A stretch of DNA of 64,000 nucleotides, taken from positions 982,315 to 1,046,314 of the forward strand of contig CP097971.1 of NCBI GenBank assembly GCA_023703615.1, written 5' to 3'. This document shows positions 53,457 through 63,312 of this stretch, piece by piece (positions within the stretch are counted from its first letter, which is position 1; each line of letters starts with the position of its first letter). Under the pieces are notes generated by a model. The model saw only the letters and a program-made list of their open reading frames with translations, did not search any database and had not been told where the DNA came from. Source of the stretch: SAR86 cluster bacterium. GTDB taxonomy: Bacteria > Pseudomonadota > Gammaproteobacteria > Magnimaribacterales > D2472. The translations under genes and the position numbers were made by a program.

Positions 53457-54392
53457 TTAAAGTGTTCTTTCTAAAGTTTTCAATTTATTAAATATTTTTT
53501 GATATTTATTTTTAGATAAAGAATGTAGGTCTTTCCATGATCTCATCCAGGTAATTTGTTTTTTTGCAAGCTGTCTTGTTGCATATAGAGCTAAGTTGAA
53601 CATTTCATCATTACTATATTCATTATTAATAAGTCCTATCGCTTGTTTATAATTAACTGATTTCCTTAATGGATGATCATCAGAAATCTGATAATTTTTT
53701 AACAATGCTTCAACTTCTGAGACTAAACCCTTTTCAATAATTTCAATTAACCTAATCTCAATATTTCTGTGAAGACTTTTTCTATCTTTTTCTTCGATTC
53801 CGTATTGAACAACATTATATTTCTCTTTTAGAAATACTGTATCCTCATCCAATAATAAGCTTGCTTTTTGACCGGTATTTTCAATTATTTCAAGTGATCT
53901 AATTATTCTTTTTTTATCATTTGGTTTTATCTTTTTAGCTTGTATAGGATCTTTTTTTTCTAGCATTGAGTGCAAATAATTTTTATCATCATTCATAAGG
54001 CCACTTAAATATTTTCTTAAATTATTGTCGCCTGGTGGTAGTTTATTTAATCCATCCAGCAATATTTTGAAATACATCATTGTCCCACCTACAAAAATTG
54101 GTATTTTTTTATTTTTGTGGGAATTTTTAATAAATTCATTAGCCTCTTTGTAAAAAGAGGAAACAGTGTAAATTTTATTTGGAGAAATATGATCAACGAG
54201 TTTATGAGGAAATTCTTTGAGAATTTTTTTTGATGGTTTTGCTGAGCCAATATTACAATCTTTATATACCATTACTGAATCAACACTAATAATATCTATT
54301 GCAAAATTTTTAGCTAATTCAATTGCAAGATTGGATTTCCCAACAGCCGTAGGCCCAAGAATAAAAATTATTGGTTTTTTACTAATACTAAT
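53457..54392 (-). CDS. miaA: tRNA dimethylallyltransferase with no standard start codon
   Basis: The frame opens right after the glnB TAA and is in the same frame as glnB. The first codons are ATT-AGT-ATT-AGT, then KKPIIFILGPTAVGKSNLA with the P-loop at 13-20. The first ATG (54272) would remove the P-loop and the DSVMVYK substrate Asp, giving a dead protein. So the likely start is ATT at 54392 (311 residues, the normal MiaA length) or 54386. Other motifs: VGGTMMYFKILLDGL near 102, and RQLAKKQITWMRSW near 280. It adds dimethylallyl to A37 of tRNAs. A sequencing error or readthrough from glnB are alternatives. Confidence 0.85.
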   Translation of the reverse strand: MSISKKPIIFILGPTAVGKSNLAIELAKNFAIDIISVDSVMVYKDCNIGSAKPSKKILKEFPHKLVDHISPNKIYTVSSFYKEANEFIKNSHKNKKIPIFVGGTMMYFKILLDGLNKLPPGDNNLRKYLSGLMNDDKNYLHSMLEKKDPIQAKKIKPNDKKRIIRSLEIIENTGQKASLLLDEDTVFLKEKYNVVQYGIEEKDRKSLHRNIEIRLIEIIEKGLVSEVEALLKNYQISDDHPLRKSVNYKQAIGLINNEYSNDEMFNLALYATRQLAKKQITWMRSWKDLHSLSKNKYQKIFNKLKTLERTL

Positions 54393-55971
<1,579 letters not shown>

Positions 55972-55992
55972 TTATGAATCATGCATACTAAT

Positions 55993-56008
55993 AATGTAAT
56001 AATACATT
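55993..56008. promoter_or_regulatory. Palindrome in the waaA/lpxL-like divergent gap
   Basis: AATGTA-ATAA-TACATT is a 16-bp perfect inverted repeat in the 46-bp gap between waaA and the acyltransferase gene. It could be an operator shared by both. TATTAT/TAATAAT strings overlap it as possible -10 elements in either direction. Confidence 0.3.
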
Positions 56009-56017
56009 CAAATACTC

Positions 56018-56893
56018 ATGAATAAAATCATACTTAATATTATTATTTTTTTTTGGAAACTTTTAATAAGGTTACCCAGATCTTTTCAAATAAAAATTTC
56101 AAAAATCCTCGGGGTAATAATCTGGACACTTCCTTTTAATAGAAATAAGTATTCAAAGATTAATATAGAATCATGTTTAAAAGATTTTTCAAATCAAAAT
56201 AAGACACAAATTTATAGGCAAAATATTATTGCGTCAGGAAGAATTATTTTTGATACAGGCATTTCATGGTTTTGGTCTAATAAAAAAATAAATCGATCAA
56301 TCAACTATGAAATGATTGGAGAAGAAAAAATATTAAAAGAACAACAACAAAAAAATGGCGTTTTATTAATTTTTAAACATTCTTTACATCTTGAACTCGA
56401 CGCAAGATTAATAGGTATGAACTTAGAGGCTTATGGCGTTGAAAGATCTCATAATTCTAAAATATTTAATGATATTCAATCAACTGGTAGAAACAAAAGC
56501 TTATTAGGAAGTGCGGATAGAAGAGAACCAATTAAATTTATTAGGTGGTTAAAAAATGGAAAAACAGTTCTATATGCACCTGATCAAGACTATGGAAATA
56601 AAAATTCAATAACCGTCAATTTCTTCGGTCTTCCTGCCGCAACTATCAAAGCTCCATATAAAATTTTAAAGTCAACTAAATGTAAATTATATTTTGTAAA
56701 TAGTTATATCAAAAAAGATAAATATTTTTTAGAATTTGAAAAATTAAATCTAAATGAATCAAGCGAAAAAGAATTTTTACAAGAATTAAATATCTTTATA
56801 GAAAGTAAAATTAGAAATCATCCACATGAATATCTTTGGCAACATAGAAGATTCAAATCTACTCTTGGAAAAGAAAATTTTTATGGAAAATAA
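56018..56893 (+). CDS. Lipid A biosynthesis acyltransferase, LpxL/HtrB-like
   Basis: The 291-residue protein has an N-terminal membrane anchor (about 2-25). It has the H-x4-E catalytic motif in FKHSLHLELDAR near 119, YAPDQDYGNKNS near 185, VNFFGLPAATIKAPYKI near 199-215, and HEYLWQHRRFK near 270. It should transfer an acyl chain to Kdo-lipid A. Placement opposite waaA fits. Whether it is the LpxL or LpxM type, or the only late acyltransferase in the genome, is not decidable here. It overlaps the following methyltransferase by 11 bp. Confidence 0.9.
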   Translation: MNKIILNIIIFFWKLLIRLPRSFQIKISKILGVIIWTLPFNRNKYSKINIESCLKDFSNQNKTQIYRQNIIASGRIIFDTGISWFWSNKKINRSINYEMIGEEKILKEQQQKNGVLLIFKHSLHLELDARLIGMNLEAYGVERSHNSKIFNDIQSTGRNKSLLGSADRREPIKFIRWLKNGKTVLYAPDQDYGNKNSITVNFFGLPAATIKAPYKILKSTKCKLYFVNSYIKKDKYFLEFEKLNLNESSEKEFLQELNIFIESKIRNHPHEYLWQHRRFKSTLGKENFYGK

Positions 56894-57497
56894 CTTAACA
56901 GATTTTAAAAAAATTAAGGGGTTTTTATGTCATGAGGAAGGACTATTTTTGCATAAGTTAGCAAAAATAAATTGTTCAAAATCTTTTTCAGTTGAAATTG
57001 GATCATATTGTGGTAAATCCGCATGTTACATAGCTGAAGCATGTAAAGAAAATAAAACTTATCTTATTTCAATAGATCATCATCAAGGTTCTGAGGAACA
57101 ACAGTTCGGTGAAGAATACTTTGACAAAGAAATATATGATTATAAAAAAAAAGTTGTTAATACCCTTCCTCTATTTTTAAAAAATATAAAAAAATTTAAT
57201 CTATCTAATTATATTAAGCCATTAGTTCTCTCATCTGAGGAAGCCTCAAAAATAGTGGATAATGAAATAGATTTAGTTTTTATCGATGGAAGTCATACAT
57301 ATAAATCTGCAAGATTAGACTTCAATTGTTGGAAAAATAAAATTAAGGTTGGTGGCATACTTGCCATCCATGATATTTATGATTCAGAACAAGAAGGGGG
57401 ACAAGCCCCAAGAGAGATTTATGAAACAGCTCTAAAAGAAAACTTTGTCTTAGTTGATAGAGTAAAAAGTTTGGTGGCACTAAGAAAGATCTCTTAA
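56883..57497 (+). CDS. Class I SAM-dependent methyltransferase (Methyltransf_24 type)
   Basis: From ATG 56883, overlapping the acyltransferase end, the protein has 204 residues. The longer frame from 56826 lies inside the acyltransferase gene. It has SAM-binding SVEIGSYCGKSACYIAE near 35-51, the DLVFIDGSHTYKSARLDF segment near 128-145, and GGILAIHDIYD near 157. The family includes sugar O-methyltransferases. Its start (DFKKIKGFLCHEEG) recalls methyltransferases that I remember sitting with 'prenyltransferase-like' and GT4 genes in actinobacteria, a recollection that needs a search. It converges with the toroid gene (18-bp overlap). Confidence 0.82.
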   Translation: MENNLTDFKKIKGFLCHEEGLFLHKLAKINCSKSFSVEIGSYCGKSACYIAEACKENKTYLISIDHHQGSEEQQFGEEYFDKEIYDYKKKVVNTLPLFLKNIKKFNLSNYIKPLVLSSEEASKIVDNEIDLVFIDGSHTYKSARLDFNCWKNKIKVGGILAIHDIYDSEQEGGQAPREIYETALKENFVLVDRVKSLVALRKIS

Positions 57498-58445
57498 AAG
57501 TAAAAAAACATTTTCATTTGTTTTGTTGAGATTACATAAAGCATGAGCGCCAATAATTATAGCAGCATTAGACCATGTTGAATTTTCTTCAGGCCAAAGT
57601 ATATCTAATTCATATTGATATCCAGTTGGGAAAATGCCATCTGGATTTTGATATTTTAAAATATCTTTAAAAATATCTTTAGCAACCCTATGCTCACCAC
57701 AAATAATTGCAGCTAGCAAACACTCAGAGCTTTCCGCTACTGTTACCCATGGTTCTTCCTTTACACATTTTACTCCTAACCCACTTACATAAAAATCTTC
57801 TAAATTTTTTTTAAAAACTTGTTGATTTTTCTTTACTCCAGCCATGTAGGGATAATAAAAATCCATTGAAAAACGCGATCTATCCTCACCATCTCTATCA
57901 AACTTCTGATCCCATAATGATAGATCTAAATTAACTGAATTATTATTTTTATATAGTTTTTCAGACATAATATTTGACATTGTTGCAGTAATTAATGAGT
58001 TGTCAGAATAACCTTTTTCATTCTTTGCCCAATAAAAATATCCATCATTGTCTTTAAAAGAATTTAAAGCATTAAAAATTTTATCGATTTTAAATTCGAA
58101 TTCTTTAAACTCTTTAGATTTTCTTTTATGTAGTAATGAAGCTTGTTTTAGTGGAAAAATAATATATGGAGCATGGTGACTTTCAAAATAAAATTTACTA
58201 GGTTTACAATTTTGATATTCAGAATAAATTAGTCCATCATCGTTTAGATTTTTAAAAAACCATTCGACTCCTTTATCATAAGCCTCCCATTCTTCGTATA
58301 TTGCAAGAGCAATTAAACACTCACAGTGATCCCATGGATCACATTTTCCTTTTTCATCCCATTGTATTGAACCATCGTTTAATTGATTTTTTATTATCCA
58401 ATCTAATGCAGGTCTTAAAAGAGATTTATATTTATCCCAATTCAT
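57480..58445 (-). CDS. Prenyltransferase/squalene-cyclase-like alpha-toroid protein of unknown function
   Basis: The 321-residue protein shows repeated helical pairs with 'QW-like' turns: NDGSIQWDEKG near 22, DDGLIYSEYQ near 70, DNDGYFYWAKN near 132, and NPDGIFPTGYQ near 265. This fits an alpha/alpha toroid (terpene cyclase, prenyltransferase or glycoside-hydrolase-like). KCDPWDHCECLIALAI near 34 is its most distinctive motif. There is no DxDD terpene-cyclase site, so cyclase activity is doubtful. It is coupled (4-bp overlap) to a methyltransferase and a GT4 gene. A role in making or trimming a glycolipid is inference; the family has no established reaction that I know of. Confidence 0.7.
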   Translation of the reverse strand: MNWDKYKSLLRPALDWIIKNQLNDGSIQWDEKGKCDPWDHCECLIALAIYEEWEAYDKGVEWFFKNLNDDGLIYSEYQNCKPSKFYFESHHAPYIIFPLKQASLLHKRKSKEFKEFEFKIDKIFNALNSFKDNDGYFYWAKNEKGYSDNSLITATMSNIMSEKLYKNNNSVNLDLSLWDQKFDRDGEDRSRFSMDFYYPYMAGVKKNQQVFKKNLEDFYVSGLGVKCVKEEPWVTVAESSECLLAAIICGEHRVAKDIFKDILKYQNPDGIFPTGYQYELDILWPEENSTWSNAAIIIGAHALCNLNKTNENVFLLLRDLS

Positions 58446-59149
58446 TTTTTTTCAAAATAAAGAGCAATGCTTTTTCCAAGGATAGGATTGAAAAATTGAT
58501 CAATTAGATCAATCCATAAAGGTTTCTTAAGAATATGAGTTTCAAGAAATTTTTTATATGCTTTTATAAAAATATTAGTATCCTGCGTGTTCCAAAACAA
58601 ACATCTAAGCCACCAATACGGAGAATGAATAGAATGAAACCTTTCAGAACATAAAAATAAAAAATCTTCATCACATATTTCTTTTATAAGCTTTCTTTTT
58701 TTAAAAATTCTTAGATGGCCGCCAGGTTGATTTTGATAGTCTTTAGATAGAAACCAACATATCTTTTCTGGAAATTCAGAGGGCACACTTGCTAAAAATT
58801 TACCACCAGATTTTAAGACTCTATTAATTTCCTTTATTGCATCATTATACTCATGAAGATGTTCGAGCACCTCAGAACATATTACTAAATCAAAAGTATT
58901 ATCTTTAAATGGCAAGCAATATGCTGATCCACTTGTAAATGAGGTATCCTTGTTTGATATATCTTTAAAATACTCAAGACCCTCTAAAGATTTATCCAAA
59001 GATTCTAAATCTGGATCAAGACCAACACATTTGATGTTAGGAAATTTTTCCATCACTGCAAATATATGTCGACCTTCGCCACAACCTAAATCTAGCATTA
59101 TCCCATGATCATTTGAGAGTGTAATTTTATTGAAATTAAATGTTAGCAT
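58442..59149 (-). CDS. Class I SAM-dependent methyltransferase (Methyltransf_11 type)
   Basis: The 235-residue protein has SAM motif I MLDLGCGEGRHIFAV near 17-31, the acidic DPD loop after strand 2, and DLVICSEVLEHLHEYNDAI near 87-105. These are the motifs of UbiE/methyltransferase 11 proteins. The target is probably a sugar or lipid of the envelope, judging from the GT4 gene upstream (14-bp overlap) and the toroid gene downstream (4-bp overlap). There is no membrane helix. A ubiquinone methyltransferase role is unlikely, since ubiG is elsewhere and the context is glycan. Confidence 0.83.
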   Translation of the reverse strand: MLTFNFNKITLSNDHGIMLDLGCGEGRHIFAVMEKFPNIKCVGLDPDLESLDKSLEGLEYFKDISNKDTSFTSGSAYCLPFKDNTFDLVICSEVLEHLHEYNDAIKEINRVLKSGGKFLASVPSEFPEKICWFLSKDYQNQPGGHLRIFKKRKLIKEICDEDFLFLCSERFHSIHSPYWWLRCLFWNTQDTNIFIKAYKKFLETHILKKPLWIDLIDQFFNPILGKSIALYFEKK

Positions 59150-60383
59150 TGTGCTCCTTGATGGTTTTCATAAAAATTTGTTCATAATTATCTATTACAT
59201 TTGTCCAATTAAACCTTTCAATAACATATTCTCTTGCTTTTAATGAGTTTTTATTAAATTTCTCTCTATTTTTGAAAATTTCTTCTACTGCTTCGCAAAT
59301 CGCCTCAGGATTTTTTGAAGGTATTAAAGTAGCATATTCTTTAACTAAATCAGGAATCGATGCAACATTTGTTGCAATTAATGGAATTGCGCAACTCATT
59401 GCTTCTATTGCAGGATAGCCAAAACCTTCATAAAGAGATGTGACAAGTGCAATTGAACTTTCAGCATATTGAAGTGATATATCTTCTTTACTTAATCCAG
59501 TTTTAAAATGAACAACGTCTATAATTCCTAAATTTTCTATGAGCTTTTGTGTATGTCCATCTTGCTTTATCTTTCCAATAACAATTAATTCAATTTTAGG
59601 ATACTTTTTTCTTAACTTACTTATTGCCTTTAATGAAAAATCTAAACCCTTGAGAGCCACATCTGCACTTGCTGTTGTTATTAATCTAAAATCTTTTCTT
59701 ATAATATTCTTATGTGGTAAAAATCTTTCGGTATCAATTCCGTTATCAATAACACTTATATCTTTACAAAGGCATTTAAAATCTGTTTGAATATCTTTTT
59801 TTGAGTTTTTAGAAACTGTAATTATTTTTAGTAACTTTGGAGCAACTTTTTTCTGCATTTTCAAAAAAGAATACCAACGATGTCGTGATAATTTGTATGT
59901 AAAACTATTTGAAAGGGTTAATTCAAATTCAAAATCTTTTGATATTGGATGATGTATTATTTCAATAAGAGGAAATATTTTTTGAATCTTCAATAAACCA
60001 TAGCTTAATGATTGGTTATCAACGACAATATCGTACTTTTTATCCTTTATCCATGAAGAAGCTCTATAGCCAAAAGTTCTCATCTCAGGAAATCCTCCAA
60101 ATAAGACTGAAAAAAATTCATAATAATCTATGATAGATTTTCCTTTTTTATAAAGAAACTTTTTTACTCTATCCTTAAACGAAAATGACTCAAACAAATC
60201 TAAACCAGGCAGCTTTATTAAATTTACATTATTACTGAGTATGGGGTATGGTAGTCCTGATAATACATCAACCAAATGTCCTCTTTCAGAAAGTCTTTTT
60301 GAAATGTCATGGATGTATATTCCTTGCCCTCCTCCATATGGAGCACTTCTATAACTTAAAATTAGTATCTTTAATTTTTGCAA
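59136..60383 (-). CDS. Family 4 glycosyltransferase
   Basis: The 415-residue GT-B protein has an N-terminal YGGGQGIYIHDISKRLSERG near 17-36 (the acceptor-side Gly loop). The C-terminal donor-binding E-x7-E motif lies in SLYEGFGYPAIEAMSC near 312. It transfers an activated sugar to a lipid or glycan at the cytoplasmic membrane face. It is the first gene of the GT4-methyltransferase-toroid run, and its stop overlaps the methyltransferase start by 14 bp. It begins 6 bp after ilvE ends, so it is probably on the ilvE transcript. The donor is unknown. Confidence 0.87.
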   Translation of the reverse strand: MQKLKILILSYRSAPYGGGQGIYIHDISKRLSERGHLVDVLSGLPYPILSNNVNLIKLPGLDLFESFSFKDRVKKFLYKKGKSIIDYYEFFSVLFGGFPEMRTFGYRASSWIKDKKYDIVVDNQSLSYGLLKIQKIFPLIEIIHHPISKDFEFELTLSNSFTYKLSRHRWYSFLKMQKKVAPKLLKIITVSKNSKKDIQTDFKCLCKDISVIDNGIDTERFLPHKNIIRKDFRLITTASADVALKGLDFSLKAISKLRKKYPKIELIVIGKIKQDGHTQKLIENLGIIDVVHFKTGLSKEDISLQYAESSIALVTSLYEGFGYPAIEAMSCAIPLIATNVASIPDLVKEYATLIPSKNPEAICEAVEEIFKNREKFNKNSLKAREYVIERFNWTNVIDNYEQIFMKTIKEHNANI

Positions 60384-60389
60384 AAGAAT

Positions 60390-61310
60390 TTATTTGACGA
60401 AACTTAGCCAGTCTTTATATATTAAATTATTGCCAGAAACTATTTCAAGATATGTTCTTTGAAGTTTTTCAGTAACATCACCTCTTAATCCAATTCCTAT
60501 GCGTTGATTATCAATCTTTGTTATTGGCGTTATTTCAGCAGCAGTACCTGTAAAAAAAGCTTCATCACAATCAAGCAACTCATCAAATTTAAGATTTTTT
60601 TCAATAACATCATAATTAAAATCTTTTGCAATTTTAATTACAGATTGTCGAGTGATTCCATTCAAACAATGTTCAACTGTAGGAGTATAAATAATGTTAT
60701 CTTTTACAAAAAAGATATTTTCGCCACTTCCCTCAGAAACATAATTATTTTTATCAAGAAGTATGGCTTCATCTGCTCCTTTTTTTATAGCCTCATTAAC
60801 TGCCATAGTTGAATTAATATAAGTACCAATAATTTTATTGCCTGAATGAAGTGGATCACTATATTGCTTGTAAGAAGATTTAATAATTGAAATGCCTTTT
60901 ACTCTAGCTTCGGGGTCCATATATGAAGGCCATTCCCATGCAGCAATAGCAACGTTAACACTTAAGTCTTTAGCTCTAAGCCCAAGACCTTCACTACCTA
61001 AATATACAATTGGCCTTAAATAGCCTTCATCAAGATTGTTTATATTAAAAATCTCTTTTTGAATAGTATTTAGATAGTCTTTTGTATACGGGATTTCAAT
61101 GGAAATTTTATCTGCAGCCTCAAAAAGTCTCTTTGTATGATCTTCTAATCTAAAGATTGCTGCACCATTTTTAGTTTTATAGGCTCTAACGCCCTCAAAA
61201 ACACCTGTGCCATAATGTAACGTGTGAGATAAAATGTGAACAGAACTTTCATTCCATTTCTCAAAAGTTCCGTTTTTCCAAATAAATTTTGAATCAGTAT
61301 TTTTAAACAT
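60390..61310 (-). CDS. ilvE: Branched-chain amino acid aminotransferase
   Basis: The 306-residue class IV PLP enzyme has SHTLHYGTGVFEGVRAY near 28-44, the PLP lysine near 160 (GTYINSTMAVNEAIKKGADEA follows), and the family signature EGSGENIFFVKDN near 193-205. It transaminates leucine, isoleucine and valine. Its ATG has only an AGG directly before it. A promoter ends right at the start, suggesting a leaderless message. In Pseudomonas ilvE heads the LPS-core locus, and here it heads a GT4/methyltransferase run as well. Confidence 0.94.
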   Translation of the reverse strand: MFKNTDSKFIWKNGTFEKWNESSVHILSHTLHYGTGVFEGVRAYKTKNGAAIFRLEDHTKRLFEAADKISIEIPYTKDYLNTIQKEIFNINNLDEGYLRPIVYLGSEGLGLRAKDLSVNVAIAAWEWPSYMDPEARVKGISIIKSSYKQYSDPLHSGNKIIGTYINSTMAVNEAIKKGADEAILLDKNNYVSEGSGENIFFVKDNIIYTPTVEHCLNGITRQSVIKIAKDFNYDVIEKNLKFDELLDCDEAFFTGTAAEITPITKIDNQRIGIGLRGDVTEKLQRTYLEIVSGNNLIYKDWLSFVK

Positions 61311-61318
61311 CCTAAAAA

Positions 61319-61347
61319 GATATAATAAAGGTTGTTTATTATGACAA
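61319..61347 (-). promoter_or_regulatory. Candidate ilvE promoter
   Basis: On the minus strand TTGTCA (61342-61347) and TATATC (61319-61324) are spaced by 17 bp, matching sigma-70 hexamers at 5 of 6 and 4 of 6 positions. Transcription would begin about at the ilvE ATG (61310), leaving almost no leader. Confidence 0.45.
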
Positions 61348-61375
61348 ACTCACCAAGATAACTAAAGAAATAATT

Positions 61376-62740
61376 ATGTCTGTTGATAGAACTATATTTC
61401 GAGAATATGACATTAGAGGTGTCTATCCATCTGATTTAAATGAAAAATCAATTGAGGTTATTGCAGATGCTATTTCAAAAAAATGCTTTAAAGAAAATAT
61501 AAGATCTGTTGTTGTTGGAAGAGACGGAAGAAATTCTGGTCAAAGCCTTTTGAAAGCTTTTTCGGATAGATTGATAAAAAATGGAATAAATGTAAAGAAT
61601 ATTGGTTTAGTGACGAGTCCAATTCTTTATTTTGCAGCAAAAAAAGAAGTTAATAAAAGTGGCATTATGATTACTGGGAGTCATAATCCAAAAAATTATA
61701 ACGGCTTAAAAATGATATTAAATGACGAGCCTGTATCTGGAAAGGAAATATTTAATTTAATTAACGAAGAAATAAAATTACCTTTACTAAATGCTAAAAG
61801 TGAAGAGATTGACATAATAGATGAATATATAGATGAAGTTTGTAAAAATATTTTCATAAAGACAAGAATTAGGGTTGTCCTCGATTCTGGTAATGGAGCT
61901 GCTGGCTGTGTAGCGCCAAAGCTATTTAAAAAATTAGGTTGTGATGTTATTGAGTTATTCAGTGAAATCGATGGTAATTTTCCTAATCATCATCCAGATC
62001 CTGGAAAGATTGAAAATCTGCAAGACTTGGTAAAAAGCGTAAGAGAAAATAATGCGGATTTAGGTATTGCTTTTGATGGAGACGGTGATCGTCTTGGAGT
62101 CGTTACCGAAAAAGGAGATATAATTTTTCCTGATAAAATAATGATGTTATTTTCAAAAGAAGTATTAAAAAGAAAAAAAGGTAAGGTAATTTATGATGTT
62201 AAATGTTCTAGAGATCTTGAATATATAATTAAAAAATATAATGGCGAACCAGTAATGTCTCCAACTGGTCATTTTCATATAAAAAATGCAATTAAAGAAA
62301 CCAAAGCTATTTTAGCTGGTGAAATGAGCGGACACATTTTTTTTAATGACATATGGTATGGTTTTGATGATGGACACTATGCTGGAGCAAGAATGGTAGA
62401 AATAATATCTAATTCCTCCAGAAATCTCTCTAGTATTATCGATGATTTTCCAAAATCATATTCAACTCCAGAATTAAATATAAGTGTTACTGATGATACA
62501 AAGTTTAAAATTATTAAAAAATTCACCGAAGAATGCGAAATTAAAGGCGATAAAATTTCTATTGATGGATTAAGAATAAATTTTAAAAATGGATGGGGTC
62601 TTATAAGAGCATCTAATACCTCTCCAAATTTAGTTTTGAGATTTGAAGGAAGTAGTGAAAATGATTTAAATATAATTAAAGATGAATTTATTTCTGAGCT
62701 TTCACGGATTTGTCCTGATGTTGATATACTAATTAATTAG
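61376..62740 (+). CDS. algC: Phosphomannomutase/phosphoglucomutase
   Basis: The 454-residue alpha-D-phosphohexomutase has the phosphoserine loop MITGSHNPKNYNG near 98-110, the metal-binding FDGDGDRLGVV near 236-246, the sugar-binding GEMSGHIFF near 318, and the C-terminal phosphate loop RASNTSPNLVLRFEG near 420. It makes mannose-1-phosphate for ManC and possibly glucose-1-phosphate for UDP-glucose. Its start ATIFREYDIRGVYP-like end is that of the AlgC/ManB group. It is 2 bp from slmA. Confidence 0.92.
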   Translation: MSVDRTIFREYDIRGVYPSDLNEKSIEVIADAISKKCFKENIRSVVVGRDGRNSGQSLLKAFSDRLIKNGINVKNIGLVTSPILYFAAKKEVNKSGIMITGSHNPKNYNGLKMILNDEPVSGKEIFNLINEEIKLPLLNAKSEEIDIIDEYIDEVCKNIFIKTRIRVVLDSGNGAAGCVAPKLFKKLGCDVIELFSEIDGNFPNHHPDPGKIENLQDLVKSVRENNADLGIAFDGDGDRLGVVTEKGDIIFPDKIMMLFSKEVLKRKKGKVIYDVKCSRDLEYIIKKYNGEPVMSPTGHFHIKNAIKETKAILAGEMSGHIFFNDIWYGFDDGHYAGARMVEIISNSSRNLSSIIDDFPKSYSTPELNISVTDDTKFKIIKKFTEECEIKGDKISIDGLRINFKNGWGLIRASNTSPNLVLRFEGSSENDLNIIKDEFISELSRICPDVDILIN

Positions 62741-62742
62741 AT

Positions 62743-63312
62743 ATGAAAAAAGATAGAAAAAATATCATTCTCGAATCTTTGGCTAATCTGCTTGAAGAAA
62801 GAAATATGTCAAAAGTTACAACCGCCCTTCTGGCAGAAAAATCAAATATAACTGAAGCAGCTTTATATAGACATTTTCCTAGCAAGAGAGCCATATATGC
62901 TGAATTATTTTCTTTTTGTGACAATGCAATTTTTTCAAAATGTACTGAGTTAAAAAAACAAAAAATTTCATCAAAAGAAAAAGTTAAAAATGTTTTTCTA
63001 TTTTTTATGATTTTTATTGAAAAAAATAAAGGGTTTGCTCGACTATTATCAAGAGAAGCTCTCTCAAATAATGAACAAAATGTTGTCGATTCAGTTAATC
63101 AATTTTATGATAGATTCGAACTATCTATTAAGCAAATGCTTAATGAAGATGCTAACGCCTTAATATCTCAACCAGGAATTTCTTCGCAATTGATAGTAAC
63201 CTGCCTTGAAGGTAACGTAGGCAGATACATCAGATCAAAGTTTAAGGAAAATCCTAGTTCTTACATTGAGAATATATGGACCTTGCTTTCGATAAACATT
63301 TTTAAGAACTAA
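62743..63312 (+). CDS. slmA: Nucleoid occlusion factor SlmA (TetR family)
   Basis: The 189-residue TetR-fold protein has an N-terminal helix-turn-helix with TTALLAEKSNITEAALYRHFPSKR (about 26-49, in two parts), which is the SlmA version of the motif, and a ligand-free-type helical core. It binds SBS sites near the chromosome and blocks FtsZ assembly over the nucleoid. The gene follows the algC homologue as it does in several gammaproteobacteria. A general TetR regulator is the alternative. No SBS site was recognised here. Confidence 0.88.
   Translation: MKKDRKNIILESLANLLEERNMSKVTTALLAEKSNITEAALYRHFPSKRAIYAELFSFCDNAIFSKCTELKKQKISSKEKVKNVFLFFMIFIEKNKGFARLLSREALSNNEQNVVDSVNQFYDRFELSIKQMLNEDANALISQPGISSQLIVTCLEGNVGRYIRSKFKENPSSYIENIWTLLSINIFKN

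Noticed and set aside
53457-54272. miaA beginning at ATG 54272 as a genuine short protein
   Set aside because: It would lack the ATP-binding P-loop and the catalytic Asp that are intact just upstream in the same frame.
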